From Thiogranum longum (GTDB lineage: Bacteria; Pseudomonadota; Gammaproteobacteria; DSM-19610): a stretch of DNA of 64,000 nucleotides. The stretch is taken from positions 629,580 through 693,579 of the forward strand of contig NZ_SMFX01000001.1 in the NCBI RefSeq assembly GCF_004339085.1, given 5' to 3'. Shown here piece by piece: positions 1 through 9,090 of this stretch. The notes below the pieces were generated by a model, which made no database searches, was not told where the DNA came from, and was given only the letters and a program-made list of their open reading frames with translations. Position numbers and translations under genes: made by a program. How positions within the stretch are numbered: position 1 is the stretch's first letter; every line of letters begins with the position of its first letter.

Positions 1-533
1 CCATGCAGCGGCTGGACGGTTTTGTGGATAACGTGGGAAATGTACTCAGCGTTATACGCGGTATTGCAGAGCAGACCAATATGCTTGCACTGAATGCTGC
101 TATCGAGGCAGCCAGAGCCGGCGAGCAAGGGCGGGGGTTCGCCGTGGTCGCCGACGAAGTCCGCAACCTGGCGGGGCGCACGCAGAATGCGACACATGAA
201 ATCCAGGCGATCATCGAACAAATCCAGACCGGCGCGCGGGAAGTGGTTTCGGTGGTGGCTGAAGGTGATGGTCAGGCGACGGTTTGTGAGGAACTGATTG
301 AAACGGCTTGTATTGCATTATCAGAAATTGGCGGGGAAATCTCTGCAATTGAATCGGCGACCACAGAGATTAACGCACTGACCGATGCCCAGCGTGGTGT
401 GGTAGAACTGTTGGGTGATCGTATGGAACATTCTGCCGACGAGCGGAGATCAAGGCTTGAAAGCAATGGCCTGAGATCCATGGCGGAAGACCTGCACAAA
501 CTTGCCGACAAATTGAGCGGTAATTTCCGTTAA
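1..533 (+). CDS. Methyl-accepting chemotaxis protein, C-terminal part (5' truncated by window edge)
   Basis: Only the cytoplasmic signalling part is present, because the frame is open to the left edge. The hairpin tip that binds CheA and CheW is visible as [20 protein letters not shown] followed by [15 protein letters not shown], the most conserved stretch of the family. After the tip the coiled coil is unusually short and irregular, with several Cys and Gly residues, and the protein ends in LSGNFR. No CheR-binding pentapeptide is visible at the end. It lies 83 bp upstream of a second chemoreceptor on the same strand, so the two may be a tandem duplication. The ligand cannot be told because the sensor part is outside the window. 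Confidence 0.93.
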   Translation, partial: MQRLDGFVDNVGNVLSVIRGIAEQTNMLALNAAIEAARAGEQGRGFAVVADEVRNLAGRTQNATHEIQAIIEQIQTGAREVVSVVAEGDGQATVCEELIETACIALSEIGGEISAIESATTEINALTDAQRGVVELLGDRMEHSADERRSRLESNGLRSMAEDLHKLADKLSGNFR

Positions 534-616
534 GTCCAATGGCGACTGGCCGCCACAAAGAACAAGTGCCAGTTGGCACGGACTGAATATTCACCTAAAG
601 GACTGAGTGTCGTTTT

Positions 617-1795
617 ATGAAACCCAGCATACTCCGCAATCTATTGATATCAAGTATATTTTTTGGACTACTTACCGGCGCAATATTCCCGTTCTTTGCT
701 GAAATATTTGTCGATATCAAGGAGGGCATGTTTTTCTGGTTCCTGGGCGCGTGCTTGATGGCGGGTACTTTCATCGGTGTAAGCAACTACTGGCTGGTAA
801 ATGTAATCTTGCTGAAACGCCTGAAACGAATTTCAGAAATCGCCAATGCCATCAGCCAGAATGATGTGTCGCATGAATGCAAGATGCAGAGCAACGACCT
901 GATTGGTGAAATCGTTGGTGCCTTCAATCAGATGGCGGCCAATTTGCGTAACATGATCGGGCAGATCAGCGGGGCAACAACCCAGCTGGCAGCTGCAGCC
1001 GAAGAAACATCTACCATCACGGATGAAACCAGCCGTGGCATACAACAGCAGCAGTCAGAAATTGACAGTATTGCCTCGGCAATGGATGAAATGACCTCGA
1101 CAGTTCAGGAAGTGGCGCGCAGTGCGGCCGAAGCGTCGAGAGCCGCTGATAATGCAGACCACGACGCGAAGTCCGGCGCGCTGGTTGCAACAGAAGCCAT
1201 AGGTGGCATTGATGTCCTGCTGGGTGAAGTGGATTCTGCCGCTCAGGTGATTCGTAACCTGGAGAAAGAAAGCGAGAATATCGGTTCCGTGCTTGATGTT
1301 ATTCGGGGTATCGCTGAACAAACCAATCTGCTTGCGCTTAATGCGGCTATTGAGGCAGCCCGTGCCGGTGAACAGGGGCGCGGATTCGCTGTGGTGGCGG
1401 ACGAGGTGCGTACTCTGGCCAGCCGTACACAGACCTCGACCCAGGAAATTCATGACATGATCCAGCGTCTGCAGGATGGCGCTGTCAATGCCGTCAAGGT
1501 GATGGAAGGCGCTCAGTCCAAGGCCCAGGGTAGTTCAGATCATGTCGAAAAAGTTGCCGAAGCACTGGCTTCAATAGCCGGTGCCGTGTCGAATATCAAT
1601 GATATGAATACCATGATAGCCAGTGCTGCCGAGGAACAGAGCTCGGTGGCAGCTGAGATGCAGTCAAATATGAACAACATCCGTGGGGTGTCTGACCGTT
1701 CAGCCGAAGGGGCGAAGCAGACAGCCCAGGCGAGTGAAGAGCTGGCGCGCCTTGCAGCAGAGCAGCAGGAACTGATGGCCCAATTCAAACTGTAG
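617..1795 (+). CDS. Methyl-accepting chemotaxis protein without a periplasmic sensor domain
   Basis: A complete chemoreceptor of 392 residues. Two membrane segments (about residues 7-30 and 38-62) are separated by less than ten residues, so there is no periplasmic ligand domain. A HAMP-like linker follows (about 63-115), then the signalling coiled coil with the tip [20 protein letters not shown] and [15 protein letters not shown]. It should sit in the inner membrane and control CheA; the input could be membrane or cytoplasmic state or a partner protein. It follows another chemoreceptor gene closely and is ended by a strong terminator at 1821. Family assignment is certain; the signal sensed is unknown. 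Confidence 0.95.
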   Translation: MKPSILRNLLISSIFFGLLTGAIFPFFAEIFVDIKEGMFFWFLGACLMAGTFIGVSNYWLVNVILLKRLKRISEIANAISQNDVSHECKMQSNDLIGEIVGAFNQMAANLRNMIGQISGATTQLAAAAEETSTITDETSRGIQQQQSEIDSIASAMDEMTSTVQEVARSAAEASRAADNADHDAKSGALVATEAIGGIDVLLGEVDSAAQVIRNLEKESENIGSVLDVIRGIAEQTNLLALNAAIEAARAGEQGRGFAVVADEVRTLASRTQTSTQEIHDMIQRLQDGAVNAVKVMEGAQSKAQGSSDHVEKVAEALASIAGAVSNINDMNTMIASAAEEQSSVAAEMQSNMNNIRGVSDRSAEGAKQTAQASEELARLAAEQQELMAQFKL

Positions 1796-1820
1796 AGCCT
1801 GCTGTAAACCGAAAACCGGT

Positions 1821-1851
1821 AAGCCGGACGGGAAACCGTCCGGCTTTTTTT
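1821..1851 (+). terminator. Rho-independent terminator after the chemoreceptor gene
   Basis: A perfect 11-bp stem (1821-1831 with 1836-1846) with a GAAA tetraloop is followed by a run of T to 1851. It lies 26 bp after the stop codon and should end the tandem chemoreceptor transcript. Confidence 0.9.
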
Positions 1852-1983
1852 ATCCCTTTTGGGAGGGGTGAAAAGGCATGCAAAAAGGATTTTTGTGCTG
1901 TATTGTTCGCGCCCGGATCAATAAATTTTATTGGCTCGAAAAAAATTTAGTTGGCACCAGGGTGCAAAGAAGGGTTCGTAAAC

Positions 1984-2892
1984 ATGTCAGATCGCAGATT
2001 GCAGGTATTTCATACAGTTGCCCGTCTTTTGAGTTTCACCAAGGCAGCGGATAGTCTGCACATGACACAGCCGGCCGTCACCTTCCAGGTGCGTCAGCTG
2101 GAAGAGCAGTTCAACACTCGCCTGTTTGACCGTACCCATAACCGTATCAGCCTGACCGAAGCAGGGAGGAGGGTATTCGATTTTTCCGGTCGTATCTTCG
2201 ATCTGTATGCGGAAATGGAAAATGCCATCAAGGACATGACCGGTGATGTCAGCGGCATCCTTATGATCGGAGCCAGCACTACAATAGCCGAGTACATGCT
2301 GCCCGCCCTGCTGGGAGATTTCAAAAAGAAATACCCGGACGTCAATGTTCAGCTCAAAGTATCGAACTCCGACGGTATCGTACACATGGTTGAGAATAAC
2401 GTTATCGATCTGGGTGTGGTGGAATCGCCGGTCATGAACAAGAATCTTGTAGTGGAAGTGTGTCGCGTGGACCAGCTGGTGGCCGTGGTGTCACCTTCGC
2501 ACCATCTGGCCGAGCGTGGTGTGGTGGGAATAAAGGATCTGCTCGAATACCCGTATATTTGCCGTGAAGAAGGTTCCGGAACGCGAGAAGTAATCGCCGA
2601 GTATATGAACGGTCTTGGTATTGCGCCGGGACAGGTGCACCTGTCGATGGAGCTGGGTAGTCCGGAGTCGATCAAGGGTGCAGTGGAGGCCGGTATGGGG
2701 GTTTCGATTGTGTCGCTGGCAACCATTCAGAAGGAACTCAAGCTCGGGACGCTGGTCAAGCTGAACCTCGAGCCTGCGCTGGAGCGGCCATTCTCGTTCG
2801 TGCACCAGAAACAGAAATTTCGCCACCGTGCCATGGATGAATTGCTTGAGTTTGCAAGAAACTACTGCAAATCACATCCTGACGTTGTATAA
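1984..2892 (+). CDS. LysR-family transcriptional regulator
   Basis: A 302-residue LysR-type regulator. The N-terminal winged helix-turn-helix reads LQVFHTVARLLSFTKAADSL then TQPAVTFQVRQLEEQF; the C-terminal part is a periplasmic-binding-protein-like effector domain with the motif REEGSGTRE. It resembles the YeiE/CmpR/CysB-like group in layout, but the effector cannot be inferred. I chose ATG 1984, which gives the usual short N-terminus; an in-frame start at 1951 adds 11 unlikely residues. It is followed after 8 bp by a small unknown gene on the same strand and then by a permease, so the three may be co-transcribed. Usually such regulators control themselves or a neighbour. Confidence 0.92.
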   Translation: MSDRRLQVFHTVARLLSFTKAADSLHMTQPAVTFQVRQLEEQFNTRLFDRTHNRISLTEAGRRVFDFSGRIFDLYAEMENAIKDMTGDVSGILMIGASTTIAEYMLPALLGDFKKKYPDVNVQLKVSNSDGIVHMVENNVIDLGVVESPVMNKNLVVEVCRVDQLVAVVSPSHHLAERGVVGIKDLLEYPYICREEGSGTREVIAEYMNGLGIAPGQVHLSMELGSPESIKGAVEAGMGVSIVSLATIQKELKLGTLVKLNLEPALERPFSFVHQKQKFRHRAMDELLEFARNYCKSHPDVV

Positions 2893-2900
2893 AACGACGT

Positions 2901-3293
2901 ATGGATGACGAAAGAAAGAAAGTCCTTTTAGAAACCCTTGAAAAACTCTCGCCGACAGACCAGTCGGCGGTTGCCAGCTTTGCAGAATTCCTGTTGGGGC
3001 GCGAGCCCGGGTTTTCTTTTCCCGCGCAGGGGAGCACTGATCCGGTGAGGGATGAGCCGGTCGAAATCCCCGAGCCCGAGCACATTCAAGCACCCGAAAA
3101 CGAGCGCGTGGTTGCGGCACTGAAACGGCTGTCAAAAACCTATCCTATGTTGGGCAAGAACAAGATGCTCGGCGTGACTTCAGACCTGATGACACAGCAT
3201 GTACTGCACGGGCGCGAGGCCAGTGAGGTCATTGCCGAGCTGGAGCGCGTCTTTCAGGAAGCCTACGAAACACTTAAACAGGACTCGGACTGA
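2901..3293 (+). CDS. Conserved-looking hypothetical protein
   Basis: I do not recognise this 130-residue protein. It is acidic and probably cytoplasmic, with no signal peptide or membrane segment. The first 35 residues look helical (LLETLEKLSPTDQSAVASF), then a proline/glutamate-rich linker, then a second helical part with KTYPMLGKNKMLGVTSDLM. It starts 8 bp after the LysR gene and ends 4 bp before the permease gene, which suggests translational coupling in one operon. Coding is supported by its position, tight spacing and frame-consistent codon use rather than by a family match. Confidence 0.75.
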   Translation: MDDERKKVLLETLEKLSPTDQSAVASFAEFLLGREPGFSFPAQGSTDPVRDEPVEIPEPEHIQAPENERVVAALKRLSKTYPMLGKNKMLGVTSDLMTQHVLHGREASEVIAELERVFQEAYETLKQDSD

Positions 3294-3297
3294 GCGA

Positions 3298-4371
3298 ATG
3301 GAAGTTATCCGTCAGTGGTTCCGGCGCCATTTCTCGGATCCCCAGGTTGTCATTCTGGCGCTGGTGTTGCTGCTGGGTTTTGTGGTGGTTATCACCATGG
3401 GCAAAATGCTGGCGCCAGTGCTGGCAGCTCTGGTGCTGGCCTATCTGCTGGAAGGCGTGGTTACAGCAATGCAGCGACTGGGTGCTCCGCGCCTGGTCGC
3501 TGTTATCCTGGTGTTCCTGGTCTTTATCATTGTGCTGGTTTTTGCGCTGCTGGGGCTACTGCCGAAGCTCTCCTACCAGGTGACGCAGCTGTTCCAGCAA
3601 CTGCCTAATATTATCGGCAAGGGTCAGGACGTAATCATGCACCTGCCGGAACAGTATCCCGGCCTGGTCAGCGAGGCGCAGGTTGCTGACCTGATGAATG
3701 CTATCCGTGCCGAACTGGGCGGTCTTGGGCAGCGGGTCGTATCAGTGTCCATGGCGTCAGTGTTCGGCATCATGATGATTATGGTCTACCTGATACTGGT
3801 CCCTTTACTGGTATTCTTTTTTCTCAAGGACAAGCAGCGCATTATCGAGTGGTTTCAGGGTTACCTGCCGAAAGAGCGGGCGCTGACAACGCGGGTATGG
3901 CAGGACGTCAATGTGCAGATTGCCAATTACGTGCGTGGCAAGGCGTGGGAAATACTGATTGTCGGTGGCGTGTCGTATATCACGTTTACCATTATGGGTC
4001 TGCAATATGCGGTACTGTTGTCGACCCTGGTGGGCCTCTCGGTCATCATTCCCTATATCGGCGCAGCCGCAGTAACCTTGCCGATCGCTGCAATCGCCTT
4101 CTTCCAGTGGGGCTGGAGCAGTGACTCCTGGTATGTTTTGCTGGCCTACGGCGTGATCCAGGCGCTGGACGGTAATATCCTGGTGCCGCTGCTGTTCTCC
4201 GAAGTGGTCAATCTGCACCCGGTCGCCATCATTATCGCGGTCGTGGTATTTGGCGGTTTGTGGGGGTTCTGGGGTGTGTTTTTTGCCATTCCACTGGCTA
4301 CCCTGGTACAGGCGGTACTCAAGGCATGGCCGAAGAAACCTTTGCCTGAAACAGACGCTTCCACGGCTTGA
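3298..4371 (+). CDS. AI-2E family transporter (PerM/TqsA-like permease)
   Basis: A 357-residue inner-membrane protein with about seven to eight hydrophobic segments and the family pattern: N-terminal helix pairs (residues about 15-100), an amphipathic middle region, and a C-terminal half containing LVPLLVFFFLKD, VGLSVIIPYIGA and GFWGVFFAIPLATL. Members export small molecules or ions; TqsA exports autoinducer-2 and others act in Na+ or H+ exchange, so the substrate is not known here. ATG 3298 fits the family N-terminus and lies 4 bp after the preceding gene. It converges with phoH, with a palindromic repeat between them. Confidence 0.88.
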   Translation: MEVIRQWFRRHFSDPQVVILALVLLLGFVVVITMGKMLAPVLAALVLAYLLEGVVTAMQRLGAPRLVAVILVFLVFIIVLVFALLGLLPKLSYQVTQLFQQLPNIIGKGQDVIMHLPEQYPGLVSEAQVADLMNAIRAELGGLGQRVVSVSMASVFGIMMIMVYLILVPLLVFFFLKDKQRIIEWFQGYLPKERALTTRVWQDVNVQIANYVRGKAWEILIVGGVSYITFTIMGLQYAVLLSTLVGLSVIIPYIGAAAVTLPIAAIAFFQWGWSSDSWYVLLAYGVIQALDGNILVPLLFSEVVNLHPVAIIIAVVVFGGLWGFWGVFFAIPLATLVQAVLKAWPKKPLPETDASTA

Positions 4372-4398
4372 AGTTCAGCGCTCTGTCAGGTTTTCCGG

Positions 4399-4418
4399 AT
4401 TCCGGCATCCGCCGGAAT
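4399..4418. repeat. Palindromic dispersed repeat core, possible bidirectional terminator
   Basis: An 8-bp perfect stem ATTCCGGC/GCCGGAAT with loop ATCC, within the wider core that reads (on the minus strand) CCGTCATTCCGGCGGATGCC and then GGAATCCGG. It sits between two convergent genes and is followed by a T-rich stretch (4431-4438), so it may end transcription from the permease side. The same core with compensatory base changes recurs at 62562-62590. Confidence 0.7.
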
Positions 4419-4436
4419 GACGGGGTTGTTATTTTT

Positions 4437-5852
4437 TTACAGGGTGTCTGACGCGTAATCCGCCAGTCGTGAACGCTCACCGCGGGTGAGGATAATGTGC
4501 CCGCTATGTGCCCAGTTCTTGAACCGGTCCACCACGTAGGTAAGACCGGAGCTGGTTTCGGTGATATAGGGCGTATCAATCTGTGCGACGTTGCCAAGGC
4601 AAATCACCTTGGTGCCCGGCCCGGCGCGTGTCACCAGGGTTTTCATTTGTTTGGGCGTCAGGTTTTGAGCTTCATCAAGAATCAGGTACTTGTTCAGGAA
4701 GGTGCGTCCGCGCATGAAATTCATGGAGCGGATCTTGATCCGGTTACTGAGCAGGTCGTTGGTGGCGGCGCGTCCCCAGTCACCGCCTACGTCAGATCGT
4801 GTCAGTACTTCCAGATTATCCATCAGTGCGCCCATCCACGGCGTCATCTTTTCTTCCTCGGTACCGGGCAGGAAACCGATGTCTTCGCCCACCGGCACAG
4901 TGACGCGGGTCATGATGATTTCCTTGTAGCGGTTTTCTTCCAGTGTCTGTGTCAGACCGGCTGCCAGTGCCAGCAACGTTTTGCCGGTACCGGCCGTACC
5001 CACCAGGCTGACAAAATCAACTTCCGGATCCATCAACAGGTTCAGGGCAAAGTTTTGTTCGCGGTTGCGTGCGCTGATGCCCCAGACAGTATGTCTTGAC
5101 CCGCGGTAGTCGATAGCGGTTTCCAGGATGGCGCTGTCATGGCCGACGTCCCTGACCAGGGCTTCAAAGCCCTGGTCGCCGGGAATATAGACGCATTCAT
5201 TGATATTCCAGGATTCCACCAGTGGACCGTGAACGCGGTAATAGTTGCGACCGTCCTTTTGCCAGGATTCCAGTGTATCGCTGTGCGCCTGCCAGAAATC
5301 TTCCGGCAGCTCGGTAAGGCCGGGGTACAGCAGGTTGACGTCTTCCAGCACCTGGTCGTTGAAATAATCCTCGGCATGTATGCCCAGTACGGCAGCCTTG
5401 ATGCGCAGGTTAATATCCTTGGACACCAGTGTGACGGTTACATCAGGGTGCTCATTCTGCAGCGCCAGCGCCGTGGCGAGAATACTGTTGTCCGGGCGGT
5501 TGCCCGGGAGTACGTCCGGCAGGGCGGCCTTCAGCGTATGAGTCTGGAAAAACAACCGTCCGCTTTGTTCCTGCTGCAGGTCTTCGATCAGCCCACGTGT
5601 GACCAGCGGAATTCCCTGTTCGATTTGCTCCGTGGTGATGTCGCGCATCAGCTCGTCGAGAAAACGGCTGACCTGGCGTACGTTGCGGGCGACTTCCGAA
5701 ACGCCTTTCTTGCCGGCGTCCATTTCCTCAAGTACCACCATGGGCAGGTAGACGTCGTGCTCCTTGAAGCGGAACAGGGATGTCGGGTCGTGCATCAGCA
5801 CGTTGGTGTCGAGAATAAAAAGGCGTTTGGCGGCAGTGTCAGCCTGTATCAT
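4437..5852 (-). CDS. PhoH-family ATPase with N-terminal PIN domain
   Basis: A 471-residue two-domain protein. The N-terminal PIN nuclease-like domain begins with the acidic motif LFILDTNVLMHD (D15, N17) and contains a conserved EEMD. The C-terminal PhoH P-loop ATPase carries Walker A GTAGTGKT near residue 285 and Walker B YLILDEAQN. This PIN-PhoH arrangement (YlaK/PhoH2 type) is thought to act as an RNA helicase/ribonuclease, but the substrate in this organism is unknown. It is the last gene of a minus-strand run galT-gcvR-peroxiredoxin-phoH, 30 bp after the peroxiredoxin gene. Confidence 0.93.
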   Translation of the reverse strand: MIQADTAAKRLFILDTNVLMHDPTSLFRFKEHDVYLPMVVLEEMDAGKKGVSEVARNVRQVSRFLDELMRDITTEQIEQGIPLVTRGLIEDLQQEQSGRLFFQTHTLKAALPDVLPGNRPDNSILATALALQNEHPDVTVTLVSKDINLRIKAAVLGIHAEDYFNDQVLEDVNLLYPGLTELPEDFWQAHSDTLESWQKDGRNYYRVHGPLVESWNINECVYIPGDQGFEALVRDVGHDSAILETAIDYRGSRHTVWGISARNREQNFALNLLMDPEVDFVSLVGTAGTGKTLLALAAGLTQTLEENRYKEIIMTRVTVPVGEDIGFLPGTEEEKMTPWMGALMDNLEVLTRSDVGGDWGRAATNDLLSNRIKIRSMNFMRGRTFLNKYLILDEAQNLTPKQMKTLVTRAGPGTKVICLGNVAQIDTPYITETSSGLTYVVDRFKNWAHSGHIILTRGERSRLADYASDTL

Positions 5853-5882
5853 GGAGGGCGGTTGTTCCTCGCTGTGCAGGGT

Positions 5883-6362
5883 TTAAGGGTTGGCGCGGTT
5901 CAGTTCGCGCACGGCTTCGAGTACTTCATCGACGTGACCATCGACCTTGACCTTGCGCCACTCACGACGCAATTTTCCGCTGGCGTCTATCAGGAAGGTA
6001 CTGCGCTCTATGCCCATTACTTTCTTTCCGTACATGTTTTTTTCCTTGATGACATCGAACAGTTTGCACAGGGCTTCATCTTTGTCCGATATCAGTTCAA
6101 AAGGGAACGCCTGCTCTGTCCTGAACTTTTCATGCGAGGCAAGACTGTCACGTGATACGCCGACTACCACGGTCTTGTTGCGGCGGAACTTCGCAATATT
6201 GTCACGGAAATTCTGGCCTTCCAGTGTACAGCCCGAAGTGTTGTCCTTAGGGTAAAAATAAATCACCACATTTTTGCCCTTGTGGTCAGAGAGGCGAAAA
6301 GTGCCACCGGTCGACTCGGCGCTGAAGTCAGGGACTTTCTTGTTGAGTTGTACAGCAGGCAT
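5883..6362 (-). CDS. bcp: Thioredoxin-dependent peroxiredoxin, Bcp/PrxQ type
   Basis: A 159-residue cytoplasmic peroxiredoxin that reduces hydrogen peroxide and organic peroxides. The active site is FYPKDNTSGCTLEGQNFRD, with the peroxidatic Cys in the GCT motif. The resolving Cys found five residues later in E. coli Bcp is absent (Gly-Gln here); one other Cys occurs in ALCKLF. It is therefore either a 1-Cys enzyme or uses a distant resolving residue. ATG 6362 matches the family N-terminus and leaves 5 bp to gcvR. The gcvR-bcp adjacency is also found in E. coli. Confidence 0.93.
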   Translation of the reverse strand: MPAVQLNKKVPDFSAESTGGTFRLSDHKGKNVVIYFYPKDNTSGCTLEGQNFRDNIAKFRRNKTVVVGVSRDSLASHEKFRTEQAFPFELISDKDEALCKLFDVIKEKNMYGKKVMGIERSTFLIDASGKLRREWRKVKVDGHVDEVLEAVRELNRANP

Positions 6363-6367
6363 GGTGC

Positions 6368-6898
6368 TTATCCTTTTACAGGCTCGATCACGGCATCCAG
6401 GTTCAGCCGGTCGCAAAAGTCCAGGAACTCCTCGCGCAGGGTGGCGATATGGGTGCTGGCGGGTACATCCAGCACCATGTGTACCGCAAACATCTGCGTG
6501 CCGGTATGCGCGGCGGCATAGGTCGAGGTGGAAAGGTCCTGGATGTTGATGTTGCGCTGGGAAAAGAAGCTGGCCAGGTTATGGACGATGCCAGGGTGGT
6601 CGAGGGCAACCACATCCACACCATAGGGCAGGTAATCGCCTTCGGCAGGTCTTTGCTCGGTACGCTTGATGTGCAGCGTCATGCCCAGCTGGTCCTGCAT
6701 CGCGTCACACTGGTTTTCCAGTTTGGCAAGGTTGTTCCAGTTGCCGGTCACCAGCAGCAGCACAGCGAACTCACCGCCCAGCACAGTCATTCGGCTGTCG
6801 GCAATGTTGCAGCCACTGTCTGTCACCCAGCCTGACAGGCGGTCGACCAGTCCGGGCTTGTCCTCGCCCAGCGCAGCTATCACCAACTGGTTATTCAT
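6368..6898 (-). CDS. gcvR: Glycine cleavage system transcriptional repressor GcvR (tandem ACT domains)
   Basis: A 176-residue protein made of two ACT domains. The first starts with LVIAALGEDKPGLVDRLSGW and the second with VVALDHPGIVHNLASFFSQR. In E. coli GcvR has no DNA-binding domain and blocks the activator GcvA when glycine is present. No gcvA or gcv operon lies in this window. It sits between galT (15 bp away) and the peroxiredoxin (5 bp), with dapA nearby on the other strand, an arrangement close to the dapA-gcvR-bcp region of enterobacteria. The ACT fold is certain; the exact regulatory target is inferred from the family. Confidence 0.87.
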   Translation of the reverse strand: MNNQLVIAALGEDKPGLVDRLSGWVTDSGCNIADSRMTVLGGEFAVLLLVTGNWNNLAKLENQCDAMQDQLGMTLHIKRTEQRPAEGDYLPYGVDVVALDHPGIVHNLASFFSQRNINIQDLSTSTYAAAHTGTQMFAVHMVLDVPASTHIATLREEFLDFCDRLNLDAVIEPVKG

Positions 6899-6913
6899 GC
6901 GTGCAGCCTACCA

Positions 6914-7996
6914 CTAATCCAGTACCACGGCACGTAGCTGTTCGGCGGCTTCTTCCGGGCTGATAGTGCTGACAAAAAGACCTGATCCCAGCTCGAAGCC
7001 GGTCGGTATGCTGGTGCGTGGGCAGATCTCCATATGCCAGTGATAGCTGTCCTGGCAGTGACTGAAATCATTGTTGTGCGGCAGTGAGTGCAGGAAGAAA
7101 TTGTACTGTGCCCCGCCGATCACGGCGTCCAGTCGTGCCATGGCGCGTTTCAGTACTCGCGACAGGTCTTCGCGCTGCGCGTCGTTAATTTCGATGAAAT
7201 CGCTGGCGTGCTGCAAAGGCAGGATGTGCACTTCCCACTCGTAGCGGCTGGCAAAAGGTTTAATGGCAACAAAGTGCTCACCACGCTCGATCACGTACTG
7301 GCCAACGTCGATTTTACGCCGCACCGAACCAGACTCACGGTCATAGATCTTGGCCTCAAATGTCAGTGCTTCGTCGATCAGTGAGCAGAAAATACACTGC
7401 CGGTTCTTCTCGAAATATTGACGGCTGTGAATAACCTCGTTGTATACATTCTCGGGCACCACCGGCATGGCGATGACCTGGCTGTGGGTGTGCGCGATAC
7501 TGGCGCCGGCGGCAGGGCCGAAGTTTTTGAAGACCAGGACATATTGTATGCGTGCATCGGCGTCGTACAGGGCGCGGATGCGGTCCCGGTACATCCCGAT
7601 CAGACGAAACAGGTGCTCCTCGGACATTTCGTGAAGGGCAATACCGTGCTCCGGGTGGTCAATTATGACTTCGTGGCGACCGTAACCGTCGATAGCCTGC
7701 TGCAGTCCGAATACCAGGTTGCCGGAGTTGCTTTCGTCACCCAGAACCGGGTAGAGGTTTTCCACCACCCGCACCTGCCAGTCTCCGGTTTCCGGGCTTG
7801 CCGCGACGGTAGGCGGGGTCATTGCTTCATTGCCGGGACAGAACGGGCAGCGGTCCACGTGCTTGCGCGTGTCGCGCGGGGCAGGCGCTTCCTCCTTGCG
7901 CGGCCGCATGCCGCGGGCGGTGGATACCAGTACAGATTCACTGGGAACGATGGGGTTGATGCGGATTTCGCGGATAGTATCGGGCTGATCGCTCAT
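6914..7996 (-). CDS. galT: Galactose-1-phosphate uridylyltransferase-like nucleotidyltransferase
   Basis: A 360-residue HIT-superfamily enzyme. The zinc-site CPFCPGNE is near residue 50 and the nucleotide-accepting histidine motif is AHTHSQVIAMP. Classical GalT has His-Pro-His at this site; here the middle residue is Thr, as in a divergent bacterial branch. It probably exchanges UDP between glucose-1-phosphate and galactose-1-phosphate, though related proteins act on other sugar phosphates. It heads a minus-strand operon and is divergent from dapA across 178 bp. No other Leloir-pathway gene is adjacent, so a role in glucan or sugar-nucleotide metabolism is possible. Confidence 0.85.
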   Translation of the reverse strand: MSDQPDTIREIRINPIVPSESVLVSTARGMRPRKEEAPAPRDTRKHVDRCPFCPGNEAMTPPTVAASPETGDWQVRVVENLYPVLGDESNSGNLVFGLQQAIDGYGRHEVIIDHPEHGIALHEMSEEHLFRLIGMYRDRIRALYDADARIQYVLVFKNFGPAAGASIAHTHSQVIAMPVVPENVYNEVIHSRQYFEKNRQCIFCSLIDEALTFEAKIYDRESGSVRRKIDVGQYVIERGEHFVAIKPFASRYEWEVHILPLQHASDFIEINDAQREDLSRVLKRAMARLDAVIGGAQYNFFLHSLPHNNDFSHCQDSYHWHMEICPRTSIPTGFELGSGLFVSTISPEEAAEQLRAVVLD

Positions 7997-8174
7997 AATG
8001 CTTTGCCAGTTGGTAAGGTAGGCTAATTATCATCGCCCAGCGCGAGATGGAAACCAAGGGTTGCTGAATCCGGTATTAATTGGACTAATCAGGCGGCGGC
8101 AGAGGGTCGCCCGCGCTTGTCAGCAGCGGGGTGGAAACGTAACATGCGGCTAGATTTTCATGGTGGAGAGTTCG

Positions 8175-9065
8175 ATGTTTCACGGCAGTATGGTGGCACT
8201 GGTCACGCCCATGCGCGAGGATGGTGCGATCGACGAGGACAGCCTTGAAGGTCTTGTCGAATTCCACGTTGCCGCAGGCACCGATGCTATTGTGGCCGTG
8301 GGTACGACGGGCGAATCTGCGACCATTAATGAAAAAGAGCACTGCGCACTGCTGCGCCGCATTGTTGCCATGGTGGCCGGACGTATACCGGTTATTGCCG
8401 GCACAGGTGCAAACTCCACCCAGGAAGCCATCGATTTGACCCGCTGTGGTATGGAGGCCGGCGCCGACGCCTGCTTGCTGGTGGTGCCGTATTACAATAA
8501 ACCCACACAGGAAGGGTTGTATCAGCACTACATGGCCATAGCCAGGGCGGTGCCAATCCCCCAGATCCTGTACAACGTGCCGGGGCGAACGGTGTGCGAT
8601 ATGTTGCCGGAAACCGTTGAGCGCCTTGCGCCTGTCGCCAATATAGTCGGCATAAAGGAAGCCACCGGTGATCTGCAGCGTGGCAGGGAGATCCTGGAGC
8701 GCTGTGGCGACCGGCTGGATCTGTACAGCGGAGATGATGCAACCGCCATGGAACTGATCCTGTTGGGGGCCAGGGGGGATATCTCCGTGACCGCCAATGT
8801 GGCACCAAAAGCCATGCATGATATGTGTGCGGCTGCGCTGGCAGGTGATCGCGAAACGGCGGAGAAAATCGACAGTACGCTGCGTGCCCTGCACCGCGAC
8901 CTGTTTATTGAGTCCAGCCCGATCCCGGTCAAATGGGCTTTGCACGAAATGGGGATGATTCCGCCGGGCCTGCGTCTGCCCATGACGCCATTATCGCCAG
9001 AATGTTATCAGCCGGTTCGCGAGGCATTGCGTCAGGCCGGCGTGCACGAGATTTCCAATGCCTGA
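8175..9065 (+). CDS. dapA: 4-hydroxy-tetrahydrodipicolinate synthase
   Basis: A 296-residue class I aldolase that condenses pyruvate with aspartate semialdehyde in lysine and peptidoglycan (diaminopimelate) synthesis. Clear family motifs are MFHGSMVALVTPM at the start, VGTTGESATI, AGTGANSTQEAI, PYYNKPTQEGLYQHY and GIKEATGD, whose Lys forms the Schiff base with pyruvate. ATG 8175 matches the universal MF(T/H)GS N-terminus; an upstream in-frame ATG at 8160 is less likely. Its 3' end lies directly against the bamC gene, the same pairing as in E. coli. Confidence 0.98.
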   Translation: MFHGSMVALVTPMREDGAIDEDSLEGLVEFHVAAGTDAIVAVGTTGESATINEKEHCALLRRIVAMVAGRIPVIAGTGANSTQEAIDLTRCGMEAGADACLLVVPYYNKPTQEGLYQHYMAIARAVPIPQILYNVPGRTVCDMLPETVERLAPVANIVGIKEATGDLQRGREILERCGDRLDLYSGDDATAMELILLGARGDISVTANVAPKAMHDMCAAALAGDRETAEKIDSTLRALHRDLFIESSPIPVKWALHEMGMIPPGLRLPMTPLSPECYQPVREALRQAGVHEISNA

Positions 9066-9090
9066 ATCGAAAACAAGCGGACCTTTATCT

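Noticed and set aside
5139-6155. A 338-codon open frame antisense to phoH and the peroxiredoxin gene
   Set aside because: It covers parts of two well-supported genes on the other strand, and its product has no recognisable motif.
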